NCBI RefSeq assembly: GCF_030814435.1
Contig: NZ_JAUSUW010000001.1
Coordinates: 1 to 64,000 of the forward strand
Direction: 5' to 3'
From: Peteryoungia aggregata LMG 23059
GTDB lineage: Bacteria; Pseudomonadota; Alphaproteobacteria; Rhizobiales; Rhizobiaceae
DNA: 64,000 nucleotides
Position 1 is the first letter of the stretch. The number at the start of each line of letters is the position of its first letter. The notes under the pieces were generated by a model. The model ran no database searches. It was not told the origin of the DNA and saw nothing but the letters and a program-made list of their open reading frames with translations. This document shows positions 37,206 through 47,402 of this stretch, piece after piece. A program made the translations under genes and the position numbers.

Positions 37206-37545
37206 TCTACGTTCCTGCCTCAGTGATGTCTGTTCGCTACACGAATCGTCGTGGCCGCCCGGGTGTTTTGAGGGGGGACAGTAAGCCCCGCGCTTGCCGC
37301 GCGTCAATAAAGCGCAAGCCCTTCCTACAAGCCAATTCTGTGGAAGACGGACCAGTTTTGCTGCTCCGGAAGTCATTCGCAAAAGTCGCACAGGAAACAG
37401 GCAGACCGGCGCTTTCTTGGCTTCGGAAACGCCCGAAGTCCGCCCATTTGTTGACTTGTGCGGTGCACCTGCTAAGGATCACCCCCGTTCAGACGGCCCG
37501 TCCCTTCGGGCCGTGTCTCGAAGCCCCGGAACAAGCGGAAAAGCC
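37206..37545. other. Divergent control region between DUF4164/zapA and tkt
   Basis: 340 bp with no gene. It contains the predicted tkt promoter at 37451-37478 and a stable leader hairpin at 37491-37518 (AGACGGCCCG against CGGGCCGTGTCT) that has no T run. The zapA-side promoter was not located. Confidence 0.6.
37451..37478 (+). promoter_or_regulatory. Predicted tkt promoter
   Basis: TTGACT (37451-37456) and TAAGGA (37473-37478) with a 16-bp spacer, about 70 bp before the tkt start. Confidence 0.5.
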
Positions 37546-39528
37546 ATGATTTCTCCCGAAAAACATCAGCGGATGGCGAATGCGATCCGTTTCCTCGCCA
37601 TGGATGCAGTGGAAAAGGCCAATTCCGGCCACCCCGGCATGCCGATGGGCTGCGCCGATGTCGCGACCGTTCTTTTCACCCGCTACCTGAGCTTCGACCC
37701 GAAGAACCCGCTCTGGCCCGACCGCGACCGTTTCGTGTTGTCGGCAGGTCACGGCTCGATGCTGATCTACTCGCTGCTGTATTTGACCGGCTACGAGGAC
37801 ATGACCATCGAGGACATCAAGTCCTTCCGTCAGCTCGGCGCCAAGACCGCCGGCCACCCGGAATATGGCCACGCCTCCGGCATCGAGACGACCACCGGTC
37901 CGCTCGGCCAGGGCATTGCCACCGCCGTCGGCATGGCACTCGCCGAAAAGAAGCTGGCAGACGAGTTCGGTTCGGACCTGCAGAACCATTATACCTATGT
38001 GCTTGCCGGTGACGGTTGCCTCATGGAAGGCATCAGCCAGGAAGCGATCACGCTGGCCGGCCACCTGAAGCTCAACAAGCTGATCGTCTTCTGGGACGAC
38101 AATGGCATCTCGATCGACGGCGCGATCTCGCTCGCAGATTCGACCGACCAGCATGCCCGCTTCCGCTCGGCCGGCTGGAATACGATTGCCATCGACGGCC
38201 ACGATCCGGAAGCGATCGCAGCAGCCATCGAGACTGCCAAGAAGTCCGACAAGCCTACCATGATCGCCGCGAAGACCGTCATCGGCTTCGGCGCCCCGAA
38301 CAAGGCCGGCACCCACAAGGTTCACGGCTCGCCGCTCGGCGCCGACGAAATCGCCGCCACCCGCAAGGCGCTCGGCTGGAACGAGGAAGCCTTCTCGATC
38401 CCCGCTGACGTGCTGGACGCCTGGCGCCTCGCCGGCCTGCGCTCGACCAAGACCCGCAAGGACTGGGAAGCCCGCCTCGCTGGTACCGACGCCGAGAAGC
38501 GCGCCGAATTCAACCGCCGCTTCGCTGGCGAACTGCCCGGCACGCTCTCCGGCGCTGTTGACGCTTACAAGAAGAAGCTCGCTGAAACCAAGCCGACGGT
38601 CGCAACCCGCAAGGCTTCGGAAGACGCGCTCGAAGTCATCAACGGCGTCGTCACCGAAACGCTCGGCGGCTCGGCCGACCTGACCGGCTCGAACAACACC
38701 AAGACCAGCCAGACCAAGTCGATCACCCCGACCGACTTCTCCGGCCGTTACATCCACTACGGGATCCGCGAACACGGCATGGCTGCTGCCATGAACGGCA
38801 TCGCCCTGCATGGTGGCCTGATCCCCTATTCCGGCGGCTTCCTGATCTTCTCTGACTATTGCCGTCCGTCGATCCGTCTGGCCGCCCTCATGGGCATCCG
38901 CGTCATCCACGTCCTGACCCACGATTCCATCGGTCTTGGCGAAGACGGCCCGACCCACCAACCTGTCGAGCACATGGCAGCGCTCCGCGCCATTCCGAAC
39001 CTGATGATGTTCCGCCCGGCCGACGCCACTGAAACCGTGGAATGCTGGCAGGTGGCGCTCGAAACCAAGGATCGTCCGTCGGGGATCGCGCTCACGCGTC
39101 AGAACCTGATCCCGGCCCGCACCGAATACGAAGAGCGCAACCTCTGCGCTCAGGGTGCTTACGAGCTGATCTCGGCCAGCGACGCCAAGGTTTCGATCTT
39201 CGCCTCCGGTTCGGAAGTCGAGATCGCGATGAAGGCCCAGCAGCAGCTGGAAGCCAAGGGCATCTCCGCCCGCGTCGTCTCCGTTCCCTGCTTCGAACTC
39301 TTCTTCGAACAGGATGCCGACTACCAGGAAGCGATCATCGGCGATGCGCCGGTCAAGATCGCCGTCGAAGCCGGCATTCGCCAGGGCTGGGACGCGATCA
39401 TCGGCTCCACCGGCACCTTCATCGGCATGAAGTCCTTCGGCGCCTCCGGGCCTGCCAAGGAACTCTACAAGCACTTCGGCATCACGGCGGACGCCGTCGT
39501 GGCAGCCGCCGAAGCCAAGCTTGCCTGA
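37546..39528 (+). CDS. tkt: Transketolase
   Basis: 660 aa. It transfers two-carbon ketol units in the pentose phosphate pathway with thiamine diphosphate. N-terminal [10 protein letters not shown] and [14 protein letters not shown] are present. The thiamine motif starts at G155-D156-G157 and ends at N186. The pyrimidine-domain IREHGMAA and [14 protein letters not shown] blocks follow. The ATG at 37546 matches the family start; the longer frame upstream is non-coding. It heads the tkt-gap-pgk-fba carbon cluster. In Rhizobiales without autotrophy this cluster serves glycolysis/gluconeogenesis. Confidence 0.96.
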   Translation: MISPEKHQRMANAIRFLAMDAVEKANSGHPGMPMGCADVATVLFTRYLSFDPKNPLWPDRDRFVLSAGHGSMLIYSLLYLTGYEDMTIEDIKSFRQLGAKTAGHPEYGHASGIETTTGPLGQGIATAVGMALAEKKLADEFGSDLQNHYTYVLAGDGCLMEGISQEAITLAGHLKLNKLIVFWDDNGISIDGAISLADSTDQHARFRSAGWNTIAIDGHDPEAIAAAIETAKKSDKPTMIAAKTVIGFGAPNKAGTHKVHGSPLGADEIAATRKALGWNEEAFSIPADVLDAWRLAGLRSTKTRKDWEARLAGTDAEKRAEFNRRFAGELPGTLSGAVDAYKKKLAETKPTVATRKASEDALEVINGVVTETLGGSADLTGSNNTKTSQTKSITPTDFSGRYIHYGIREHGMAAAMNGIALHGGLIPYSGGFLIFSDYCRPSIRLAALMGIRVIHVLTHDSIGLGEDGPTHQPVEHMAALRAIPNLMMFRPADATETVECWQVALETKDRPSGIALTRQNLIPARTEYEERNLCAQGAYELISASDAKVSIFASGSEVEIAMKAQQQLEAKGISARVVSVPCFELFFEQDADYQEAIIGDAPVKIAVEAGIRQGWDAIIGSTGTFIGMKSFGASGPAKELYKHFGITADAVVAAAEAKLA

Positions 39529-39603
39529 CACAATCCCGCCAGGGCGTCCCCCGGGGCGCCCTGACATTGCCCAAGAGCTCAATATTAAATCGGGAGTGAA
39601 CCA

Positions 39604-40614
39604 ATGACTGTGAAAGTTGCCATCAACGGCTTCGGCCGTATCGGACGTAACGTTCTCCGCGCCATCGTCGAATCCGGCCGCACCGACATCGAAGTCGTCG
39701 CCATCAACGATCTTGGCCCGGTCGAGACGAACGCGCATCTGCTGCGCTACGACTCGATCCACGGCAAGTTCCCGGCCACGGTCAAGGTCGAAGGCGACTC
39801 GATCATCGTTGGCGGCGGCAAGCCGATCAAGGTCACCGCGATCAAGGATCCGGCCACGCTTCCCCACAAGGAACTCGGCGTCGACATCGCCATGGAATGC
39901 ACGGGCATCTTCACCTCGCGTGACAAGGCTGCCCTTCACCTCCAGGCTGGCGCCAAGCGCGTCATCGTCTCGGCTCCGGCTGACGGCGCCGACCTGACGG
40001 TCGTTTTCGGCGTCAACCACGACCAGCTGACCAAGGACCACCTGGTCATCTCCAACGCATCCTGCACGACGAACTGCCTGGTTCCGGTCGTCAAGACGCT
40101 GGATGACGCCGTCGGCATCGACCACGGCTTCATGACCACGATCCACTCCTACACGGGTGACCAGCCGACGCTCGACACCATGCACAAGGACCTGTACCGC
40201 GCCCGCGCCGCAGCCCTGTCCATGATCCCGACCTCGACCGGTGCAGCCAAGGCCGTGGGCCTCGTCCTGCCGCATCTCAAGGGCCGTCTGGACGGCACCT
40301 CGATCCGCGTGCCGACCCCGAACGTCTCGGTCGTCGACTTCAAGTTCGTCGCCAAGAAGAACACCACCGCGCAGGAAATCAACGACGCCATCATCGCCGC
40401 CTCCAACGGCGCGCTGAAGGGCATCCTCGGCTACACCGACGAGCCGCTGGTTTCCCGTGACTTCAACCATGACAGCCACTCGTCGATCTTCGCGCTCGAC
40501 CAGACCAAGGTTCTCGAAGGCAACTTCGTGCGCATCCTGACCTGGTACGACAACGAGTGGGGCTTCTCCAACCGCATGTCGGACACGGCTGTGGCCATGG
40601 CCAAGCTCATCTGA
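39604..40614 (+). CDS. gap: Glyceraldehyde-3-phosphate dehydrogenase
   Basis: 336 aa. It oxidises and phosphorylates glyceraldehyde-3-phosphate with NAD. NAD-binding [10 protein letters not shown] is at residues 7-16. The catalytic cysteine is C154 in NASCTTNC, and H181 acts as base. The C-terminal [12 protein letters not shown] block is complete. A GC-rich hairpin without a T run (39540-39563) lies between tkt and gap, so co-transcription with processing or partial attenuation is possible. Confidence 0.97.
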   Translation: MTVKVAINGFGRIGRNVLRAIVESGRTDIEVVAINDLGPVETNAHLLRYDSIHGKFPATVKVEGDSIIVGGGKPIKVTAIKDPATLPHKELGVDIAMECTGIFTSRDKAALHLQAGAKRVIVSAPADGADLTVVFGVNHDQLTKDHLVISNASCTTNCLVPVVKTLDDAVGIDHGFMTTIHSYTGDQPTLDTMHKDLYRARAAALSMIPTSTGAAKAVGLVLPHLKGRLDGTSIRVPTPNVSVVDFKFVAKKNTTAQEINDAIIAASNGALKGILGYTDEPLVSRDFNHDSHSSIFALDQTKVLEGNFVRILTWYDNEWGFSNRMSDTAVAMAKLI

Positions 40615-40987
40615 TCTATCGGAAATGATCACGCCTGAGGGCGGGCCAGCGATGGTCCGCCTTTTTGCCTTTTGGGGCATCGACGATAGGGAAGGCAGAA
40701 AACTGTTCCGATCGTGTTCCTGGGTGCAAGTTACACCCTGATCAGGGAACTGCTTTCCGAACCCAGATAAAAACATGTCGGCCGGATTGAAGAATTTCGA
40801 TCCGCCCCACTATCTTCAAGATCTTGTTCCACCCTCTTCAAGCCGTTCGGCAAGCACCACATCTTCCGGTTTGAGAAGGAACCCGTCCCAGGATGGGGAA
40901 CGACCACCTTTCGGTTTGACAGCCGGATGGCGGCAACGGACAGTGGTGGCGTTGCCATTCGGCCGGCATCGGGAAAGGGGAAGAGGA
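40615..40987. other. Intergenic region gap to antiporter
   Basis: 373 bp. It contains the gap terminator (40640-40667), a GGGTG/CACCC dyad at 40722-40738 and a 12-bp perfect palindrome CCCTGATCAGGG at 40736-40747. An open frame runs through much of it in phase with the antiporter, but its composition is not coding-like. Confidence 0.6.
40640..40667 (+). terminator. Terminator after gap
   Basis: Stem GGCGGGCCA/TGGTCCGCC (one G-T pair) with a GCGA loop and five T. Confidence 0.85.
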
Positions 40988-42817
40988 TTGAGTGAATTTT
41001 ATGCGGTCACGCTCGTTGCAACGGCCCTTGTCTTTCTGGCCGCATTTTCGAGCCTGATTGCCTTTCGCTTCGGCGCACCTCTCCTCCTTCTGTTCCTGAC
41101 AATCGGCCTCGGTGCCGGCGTCGACGGTCTCGGGATCGATTTTTCCAACTTTCCCCTCGCCTATGTGGTCGGCTCGCTGGCTCTCGCAGTTGTCCTGTTT
41201 GATTCGGGTTATGGCACGTCGCTGCAGTCATTCCGGCTCTCGGCCGCACCCGCCCTCACGCTCGCGACGCTCGGGGTGTTGCTCACGACACTGCTTGTGG
41301 GCGTAGCCGCGCATTTCCTGTTCGGCTTCAGTTATCTCGAGGGCATGCTGCTCGGCGCGATCCTTGGCTCCACCGACGCAGCGGCCGTCTTCTTCCTGCT
41401 GCGCATAGGCGGCATCAACATCCGCGACAGGGTGCGTTCGTCGCTCGAAGTGGAATCCGGCACCAACGACCCGATGGCGATCTTTCTCGCCATCGCGCTG
41501 GTTGAACTCATCTCCAACGGCAGCGGCGCAGGGGGTCTCTCGCTAGAACTCCTCCGGCTGTTCGTCGAGCAGATGGGCATCGGCCTGGTTCTCGGCCTCG
41601 CCGGCGGTGCCTCGATCGCCTTCATTTTGCGCAGGCTGCATATCGAACAGGGGCTCGCCCCAATCTTCATGCTGGCACTTGCCCTGATGATCTTCGCCTT
41701 CACCGGCATGATCGGTGGCAGTGGCTTTCTGGCGGTCTATGTGGCCGGCATTTATGCCGGTTCGCGCAAGCTGCCCTCCACGGTCGCAATCAAGCGCTTC
41801 CAGGACGGCATGACCTGGCTCGCCCAGATCATCATGTTCCTCGTGCTCGGGCTACTCGCGACACCCTCGCAATTCCCGGAGATCCTGCTGCCAGCCGTTC
41901 TGCTTGCGCTTTTCCTGGTTTTTGTCGCAAGGCCGATCGCCGTCTGGCTCTGCCTGCTGCCCTTCGACTTCACCCAGCGCGAAACGGGCTTCATCGCCTG
42001 GGTCGGCCTGCGTGGCGCGGTTTCCATCCTGCTCGGCATCGTTCCAGTCATCGGCTCAATGGAAAACGGCCAGGTCTTCTTCAACACCGCCTTCATCGTC
42101 GTCATGATCTCGCTCGTCCTGCAGGGCTGGACGATCAAGCCGCTCGCCCGGCGTCTGGGCCTCATCATCCCACCGCGCATCGGTGCGATCGACAAGGTCG
42201 AACTCGACCTGCCCGGCTCTGCCAATCACGAACTCCTCGCCTACCGTGTTGTGGCCGGCTGTCCGGTTCTGCGCGGCGAGCGTATCCCGCGCTGGGCCAT
42301 GCCCTCGTTGGTCATCCGCGACGGCAAGTCGATGCGCTACCAGTATGCCGGACGCCTGCGCGAGAACGACCAGGTCTATCTCTTCATTGCACCCAGCTAT
42401 TCCAGGCTGCTCGACCGCCTCTTTGCCACCGAAGCGCTGGTCGAGGAGGATGACACCGAATTCTTCGGCACGTTCGCCATCTCGCCCGCCACCCATGTCC
42501 ACGATCTTGACGAGGCCTATGGACCATTGTCCATCTCCGACATCGAGCGCGGCAAGACCGTTGCCGAACTGATCACCCAGCGCGTCGGCGGCCGTGCCGA
42601 CTATGCCGACCGGGTCCGCCTCGGCACGATTGTTCTCATCGTCCGGGACATCGACGAAAATGGCCATATCGCCTCCGTCGGAGTCTCGATGGAGCCGGTG
42701 GAGCCCGCAACTACCTGGCCGATCTTCCTCAGCATTCGCGAACTTGCCCGCGCCGCCAGCGATTACCTCCGCCACAAGCGCGCTGCGGCCGGCGGCAAAC
42801 GAACCGGCGAAAAATGA
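40988..42817 (+). CDS. Potassium/proton antiporter (CvrA/NhaP2-like, CPA1 family)
   Basis: 609 aa. An N-terminal CPA1 exchanger of about 12 membrane helices (to about residue 395) carries the LGSTDAAAVF and ESGTNDPMAIF motifs with the ion-binding ND pair. Cytoplasmic TrkA-C-like and C-terminal regulatory domains follow, as in E. coli CvrA (NhaP2/YcgO), which exports K+ for H+. TTG at 40988 is chosen as start: GGGAAGAGG lies right before it and translation then begins at the first helix; the frame open to 40775 is low-complexity. It sits between gap and pgk, an odd place for a transporter. Confidence 0.88.
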   Translation: MSEFYAVTLVATALVFLAAFSSLIAFRFGAPLLLLFLTIGLGAGVDGLGIDFSNFPLAYVVGSLALAVVLFDSGYGTSLQSFRLSAAPALTLATLGVLLTTLLVGVAAHFLFGFSYLEGMLLGAILGSTDAAAVFFLLRIGGINIRDRVRSSLEVESGTNDPMAIFLAIALVELISNGSGAGGLSLELLRLFVEQMGIGLVLGLAGGASIAFILRRLHIEQGLAPIFMLALALMIFAFTGMIGGSGFLAVYVAGIYAGSRKLPSTVAIKRFQDGMTWLAQIIMFLVLGLLATPSQFPEILLPAVLLALFLVFVARPIAVWLCLLPFDFTQRETGFIAWVGLRGAVSILLGIVPVIGSMENGQVFFNTAFIVVMISLVLQGWTIKPLARRLGLIIPPRIGAIDKVELDLPGSANHELLAYRVVAGCPVLRGERIPRWAMPSLVIRDGKSMRYQYAGRLRENDQVYLFIAPSYSRLLDRLFATEALVEEDDTEFFGTFAISPATHVHDLDEAYGPLSISDIERGKTVAELITQRVGGRADYADRVRLGTIVLIVRDIDENGHIASVGVSMEPVEPATTWPIFLSIRELARAASDYLRHKRAAAGGKRTGEK

Positions 42818-42901
42818 CGGCGCTTGCCTTGCGCCGTCACGCAAGCGGTGTAAGGTCCGGCCCGTCAGCCCAGTTCAACAGCATTCAAGACGGGTAGTTT
42901 C

Positions 42902-44101
42902 ATGCCGGCTTTCAAGACACTCGACGATCTCACCGACATCGCAGGCAAGCGCGTGCTTGTCCGCGTCGACCTCAACGTTCCCGTCACCGACGGCAAGGTT
43001 TCCGACACGACGCGCATCGAGCGTGTGGCGCCGACGATCCTCGAACTGTCGGAAAAGGGCGCCAAGGTCATCCTGCTTGCCCATTTCGGCCGCCCGAAGG
43101 GTGAACCCGTGGCCGACCAGTCGCTATCGCTGATCGCGCCCGCCGTCGAGGAAGTGCTCGACCAGCGCGTCGCCTTCGCCTCGGACTGCATCGGAGCTCC
43201 CGCCGCAGACGCCATCGCCAAAATGGAGAACGGCGACATCCTGCTGCTGGAAAACACCCGCTTCCACAAGGGTGAAGAGAAGAACACCCCGGAATTCGTG
43301 GCAGACCTCGCCAAGAACGGCGACCTCTACGTCAACGACGCCTTCTCCGCCGCGCACCGCGCGCACGCCTCGACCGAAGGCCTCGCCCATCACCTGCCGG
43401 CCTATGCCGGCCGCACCATGCAGGCCGAACTTGAGGCGCTCGAAAAGGGTCTGGGACAGCCGACCCGTCCGGTCGTCGCCATCGTCGGCGGCGCCAAGGT
43501 CTCGACCAAGATCGACCTCTTGTCCAACCTCGTGACCAAGGTCGACGCGCTCGTCATCGGCGGCGGCATGGCCAATACCTTCATCGCCGCCCAGGGCATC
43601 AATGTCGGCAAGTCGCTTTGCGAGCACGACCTCGCAGACACAGCCCGCTCGATCATGGAAACGGCAAAGACCGCCGGCTGCGCCATCGTGCTCCCCATCG
43701 ATGGCGTCGTTGCTCGCGAGTTCAAGGCGAACGCTGCAAACGAAATCGTCGACATCAACGCCATCCCCGCCGATGCGATGATGCTCGACGTCGGCCCGAA
43801 GTCGGTCGAGCTGATCAACGGCTGGATCGAAAAGGCAGCGACCCTGGTCTGGAACGGCCCGCTCGGCGCCTTCGAAATCGCCCCCTTCGACAAGGCGACC
43901 GTCTCGGCCGCTCTCCATGCAGCCGAACAGACCAAGGCTGGCAAACTCGTCTCCGTCGCCGGTGGTGGCGATACGGTCTCGGCGCTGAACCATGCCGGTG
44001 TTGCCGGCGACTTCTCCTATGTCTCGACGGCGGGCGGTGCCTTCCTCGAATGGATGGAAGGCAAGGAACTGCCAGGCGTCGCTGTCCTCACCAAGGGCTG
44101 A
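42902..44101 (+). CDS. pgk: Phosphoglycerate kinase
   Basis: 399 aa. It interconverts 1,3-bisphosphoglycerate and 3-phosphoglycerate with ADP/ATP. RVDLNVP near residue 20, AHFGRPKG near 61, and the C-terminal GGGDTVSAL loop are the family marks. Full length. It follows the antiporter gene by 84 bp and may depend on that promoter. A strong terminator separates it from fba. Confidence 0.97.
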   Translation: MPAFKTLDDLTDIAGKRVLVRVDLNVPVTDGKVSDTTRIERVAPTILELSEKGAKVILLAHFGRPKGEPVADQSLSLIAPAVEEVLDQRVAFASDCIGAPAADAIAKMENGDILLLENTRFHKGEEKNTPEFVADLAKNGDLYVNDAFSAAHRAHASTEGLAHHLPAYAGRTMQAELEALEKGLGQPTRPVVAIVGGAKVSTKIDLLSNLVTKVDALVIGGGMANTFIAAQGINVGKSLCEHDLADTARSIMETAKTAGCAIVLPIDGVVAREFKANAANEIVDINAIPADAMMLDVGPKSVELINGWIEKAATLVWNGPLGAFEIAPFDKATVSAALHAAEQTKAGKLVSVAGGGDTVSALNHAGVAGDFSYVSTAGGAFLEWMEGKELPGVAVLTKG

Positions 44102-44133
44102 TCTCGGCGGCAAGCCGACTGGACAATACCGAA

Positions 44134-44162
44134 CCGCGCGCCTCCCGGGCGCGCGGTTTTTT
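44134..44162 (+). terminator. Terminator after pgk
   Basis: A 9-bp stem CCGCGCGCC/GGCGCGCGG with a 5-nt loop and six T. Confidence 0.9.
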
Positions 44163-44318
44163 CGTGCGCATCGTCATTTGGCCGTCAGCCCAGACATGTT
44201 AATATATACCTGAGGGGAACCTTGGTCCGGTCGAAGGGTTGTGATTTCCGGAGGCTGGCGGTGTGACGGTCGCAGATCGGCTGCCGATTGAACCGCATTT
44301 AAAAATCTTTGAATTTTC

Positions 44319-44345
44319 AAACGATTGAAATCATTTCAATCGTTT
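44319..44345. promoter_or_regulatory. 27-bp perfect palindrome, candidate operator of fba
   Basis: Arms AAACGATTGAAAT and ATTTCAATCGTTT are perfect 13-bp inverted copies around a single C. Flanking TTTCAA (44315-44320) and TTTCAA (44343-44348) add half-sites, giving a ladder of TTTCAA/TTGAAA elements. It lies about 175 bp before the aldolase start. The half-site resembles those of LacI/GntR-type sugar regulators, but no regulator is encoded nearby. Confidence 0.55.
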
Positions 44346-44518
44346 CAATAGGTTAGCAGGCCATTTTCCGTTCGGGCAAGTTCTGTTATCGCCGAAGTCA
44401 TCGCGGTCTTGAAGACCGAAGGCGGTCACGGACTGATCGGGGCGGCTGGGCCGAACGGTCAAGAGAGCAAAGAAGTGGTCGGCGCCTGGCGCGCCATGTT
44501 CAGGGATAGGAGTGAGAT

Positions 44519-45433
44519 ATGGTGGACGCGAAGATGTTGAACACGATGACCTCGGCACCGGGGTTCATTGCAGCGCTGGATCAGAGCGGCGGTTCGACAC
44601 CCGGCGCCCTGCGTCTCTATGGCATCGCAGAAACCGACTACCAGGGCGACGATGAGATGTATCGCCTGATCCATGCCATGCGCGTGCGCATCATGAAGGC
44701 GCCAGCCTTTACCGGCGACAAGGTGATCGGCGCGATCCTCTTCGAACGCACCATGGATGGTGACGTCGACGGCCTGCCCGTTCCGTCCTTCCTCTGGGAG
44801 AAGCGCGGCGTCGTTCCTTTCCTGAAGATCGACAAGGGCCTGCTCGAAGAAGAGAACGGCGTTCAGATGATGAAGCCGATGCCCGACCTCGACGCCCTGC
44901 TGATCCGCGGACGCGAGAAGGGCATCTTCGGCACCAAGATGCGCTCGGTCATCGCCCATGCCGACAAGGCCGGCATTGCAGCCGTGGTCAAACAGCAGTT
45001 CGAAGTGGCCCGCCAGATCATTGGCCAGGGGCTGGTTCCGATCATCGAGCCGGAAGTCTCGATCAAGAGCCCGACCAAGGTCGAGGCTGAAGCCATCCTG
45101 CGCGACGAGATCGCGGCTGAACTCGACAAGCTGCCATCAGGCGACAAGGTGATGCTGAAGCTCACCATCCCGACGGTCGCCGATTTCTACGCCCCGCTGA
45201 TGTCCCACAATGCAGTCGTCCGCGTTGTGGCTCTCTCCGGCGGCTACAGCACGATGGATGCCTGCGACAAGCTGAGCCGCAACCACGGCATGATCGCGAG
45301 CTTCTCGCGGGCGCTCGCCGAACAGCTGCGGGTGAGCATGAGCGACGCGGAGTTCAATGCCAGCATCGCGAAGACCATCGACCAGATCTACGCCGCAAGC
45401 GTCGTGAAGGTCGGAGCCATGGCGGCCGAGTAA
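44519..45433 (+). CDS. Class I fructose-bisphosphate aldolase
   Basis: 304 aa. It cleaves fructose-1,6-bisphosphate through a Schiff base, without metal. Candidate catalytic residues are K214 in VMLKLTIP (Schiff-base lysine), E177 in PIIEPEV and K140 in GTKMRS. The length is short compared with animal aldolases and matches the bacterial class I branch found in rhizobia. GGAG precedes the ATG. It has its own control region and terminator, so it is regulated separately from tkt-gap-pgk. Confidence 0.93.
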   Translation: MVDAKMLNTMTSAPGFIAALDQSGGSTPGALRLYGIAETDYQGDDEMYRLIHAMRVRIMKAPAFTGDKVIGAILFERTMDGDVDGLPVPSFLWEKRGVVPFLKIDKGLLEEENGVQMMKPMPDLDALLIRGREKGIFGTKMRSVIAHADKAGIAAVVKQQFEVARQIIGQGLVPIIEPEVSIKSPTKVEAEAILRDEIAAELDKLPSGDKVMLKLTIPTVADFYAPLMSHNAVVRVVALSGGYSTMDACDKLSRNHGMIASFSRALAEQLRVSMSDAEFNASIAKTIDQIYAASVVKVGAMAAE

Positions 45434-45475
45434 GCGGCAGCCCCAATTGAACCGAAACTTGTCATCAGGACACGA

Positions 45476-45500
45476 AAGCCCGGCATCTGCCGGGCTTCTT
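45476..45500 (+). terminator. Terminator after the aldolase gene
   Basis: Stem AAGCCCGGCA/TGCCGGGCTT with a 2-nt apex (in practice a 4-6 nt loop) and a CTTG tail. Confidence 0.75.
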
Positions 45501-45536
45501 GCTTTAAGGGAGAAGGCAACGATTCCGGGAGCCCTT

Positions 45537-46460
45537 ATGCCGACCGTTGCACACACCATCCCTTTCATCACCGTCGATGTCTTCACCGATACCCGCTTTG
45601 CCGGCAATCCTCTGGCCGTCATCACCGATGCGCGGGATCTGAGCGAGGCGGACATGCAGCGGATCGCCGCAGAGTTCGGCTATTCCGAGACAACTTTCGT
45701 CCTGCCACCGCAGAACCCCGAGAACACGGCCGAAGTCCGCATCTTTACGCCGGTCACCGAAGTGCCCTTCGCAGGCCACCCGAATGTCGGCACCTCGCAT
45801 GTGCTGGCGGCATCAGGCAGTATCTTCGGCAGGCCCGTCGGCGACACCATTCGTTTTGAGGAAAAGGCGGGGCTCGTCGAGATCTCTGTCCAGCGCGATG
45901 CAAGGGGCGCTGTGACCAGCACGACCATCCGCGCACCGGGACCTCTCACGATCGGCGCCAAGATACCGGCCAACATCATCGCGCCCTGCCTGAGCCTGAA
46001 CGAGAAGGACATCGAAACACGCCGCCATGAACCGGTCTTTGCCTCCGTCGGCCTGAAATTCATCCTTGTTGAGGTGAAGGACCTGGATGCCCTTGGACGG
46101 GCCAGCTCCCGGATCGAGCCGCTGACAGTGCTCCGCGACGCCCATGCTGGCGAAGGTTCCGACTGCGCCACGTTTCTCTACACATGGGTTGGTCCTGACC
46201 ATGTTCGGGCCCGCATGTTCGCCCCCTTCGACAATGTGGCGGAAGATCCGGCCACCGGCAGTGCCTCCGGCGCTCTAGGCGCATTTCTGACGACGCTCGG
46301 AAACGCCCCGGCCGAAAGGCAGATCCTGATCGAACAGGGCGTGGAAATGGGCCGCCGCAGCCTTATCCACCTGGATGTTCGATCACAGGGTGGAGGCTTC
46401 GATCACGTCACCATCACCGGCGCCTCGGTGGAAGTCATGCGCGGGACGATCCTGATCTGA
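45537..46460 (+). CDS. PhzF-family isomerase-like protein
   Basis: 307 aa. The fold is that of diaminopimelate epimerase; PhzF itself isomerises a phenazine precursor, but most homologues have unknown substrates. FITVDVFTDTRFAGNPLAV at the start, the catalytic-glutamate segment SETTFV near 52, the FTPVTEVPFAGHPNVG block and DPATGSASGALGA near 240 are visible. No phenazine genes are near. GGGAG precedes the ATG at 45537; the frame upstream runs through the aldolase terminator and is not coding. Confidence 0.9.
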   Translation: MPTVAHTIPFITVDVFTDTRFAGNPLAVITDARDLSEADMQRIAAEFGYSETTFVLPPQNPENTAEVRIFTPVTEVPFAGHPNVGTSHVLAASGSIFGRPVGDTIRFEEKAGLVEISVQRDARGAVTSTTIRAPGPLTIGAKIPANIIAPCLSLNEKDIETRRHEPVFASVGLKFILVEVKDLDALGRASSRIEPLTVLRDAHAGEGSDCATFLYTWVGPDHVRARMFAPFDNVAEDPATGSASGALGAFLTTLGNAPAERQILIEQGVEMGRRSLIHLDVRSQGGGFDHVTITGASVEVMRGTILI

Positions 46461-46583
46461 GGCAGCGGAGGAGCTTTGCGCCTTGCCGGCGGCGATGCGT
46501 GGCCCTATATCGCGGTGGAGGACGACCTCACCACCTTGGCCATCACTGCGGGACGACCCGCCTGTTTTCCCGGAGGGAAAGAC

Positions 46584-47027
46584 ATGCGCAGCGTCGCAGA
46601 CCGCATCCGCCACGCAGTGAGTTTCGAGCTGATTGGGCTCGCGATGATCACGCCCCTCGGCGCCTGGGTCTTCGCGATACCGATGCACGATATCGGTGTC
46701 GTGGGCATCGGTGCCGCCACACTCGCCACGGGCTGGAACTATCTCTACAATCTCGGTTTCGACCACCTGTTGCGCCGCTTCACCGGCACGACGCTGAAGA
46801 CGGTGCCCATGCGCATCTTCCATGCCCTGCTGTTCGAGGTCGGCCTGCTGATGATCCTGATGCCCTTCATCGCCTGGTATCTGGGCATCACTCTCTGGCA
46901 GGCCTTCGTCATGGACGTGGCCTTTGCCCTGTTCTACCTGGTCTACGCCTTCGTCTTCAACTGGGCCTATGACCGGCTCTTTCCCCTGCCCGAATGGCAA
47001 ACGGAGAAGGCTGGCGCCGCGAACTGA
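46584..47027 (+). CDS. PACE-family (AceI-like) multidrug efflux transporter
   Basis: 147 aa with four membrane helices in two repeated bacterial transmembrane-pair units. Start MRSVADRIRHAVSFELIGL and the PMRIFHALLFEVGLL repeat are typical: each unit has an R/H-x-x-HA-x-x-FE motif, and the glutamates E15 and E86 would be proton acceptors in the first and third helices. The family exports chlorhexidine and short-chain diamines; diamines are probably the physiological substrates. GGAGG precedes the ATG. Confidence 0.9.
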   Translation: MRSVADRIRHAVSFELIGLAMITPLGAWVFAIPMHDIGVVGIGAATLATGWNYLYNLGFDHLLRRFTGTTLKTVPMRIFHALLFEVGLLMILMPFIAWYLGITLWQAFVMDVAFALFYLVYAFVFNWAYDRLFPLPEWQTEKAGAAN

Positions 47028-47039
47028 CGCGGTGCCAAC

Positions 47040-47195
47040 TCATGGCCTGATCAACAGCGTGATCGACCAGGTGACGAAGGCGACCACCGCCAGTTTCCAG
47101 AAGTCGCTGCGTCGCTTCAAGCCCGGCAGGCCGAGCGGCTTGATCACCTGGACGATCATCGCGAGAATCAGAAAGGCGGAGATGGCCTTGGTCAT
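47040..47195 (-). CDS. Small predicted membrane protein
   Basis: 51 aa. Two hydrophobic stretches (about 3-19 and 35-49) flank a basic loop, GLKRRSDFWK. AGGAAATT precedes the ATG. It overlaps no other gene and is convergent with the PACE gene. Not recognised. The codon pattern and clear ribosome site favour a real gene, but short hydrophobic frames occur by chance. Confidence 0.5.
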   Translation of the reverse strand: MTKAISAFLILAMIVQVIKPLGLPGLKRRSDFWKLAVVAFVTWSITLLIRP

Positions 47196-47402
47196 CGAAT
47201 TTCCTTGTGGAGCCCGCACGGAATGTCGCACTGGCGGCTCTTGATACGGCGACGCAGCCACATCACTGTCACTTTTGCCCGCCAGAAGGTAATCCTGCAA
47301 GCACCAAGGTCGTATTCAGACAACGGTAGGAACATCCGGCTACAGTGAATTCGTCGTGCACCTCCGTTCCGGGCGCCACCCACACCAATCGACAAGAATG
47401 CC

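Larger units (their letters stand above)
44102..44518. other. 417-bp control region between pgk and fba
   Basis: It contains the pgk terminator (44134-44162) and the compound TTTCAA/TTGAAA operator (44313-44347). Apart from these no gene was seen. An AT-rich TTAATATATA stretch near 44200 may be promoter material. Confidence 0.6.

Noticed and set aside
37489-40776. 1095-codon open frame opposite tkt and gap
   Set aside because: Both genes on the plus strand are full length and unmistakable; the frame arises from third-position G/C bias.
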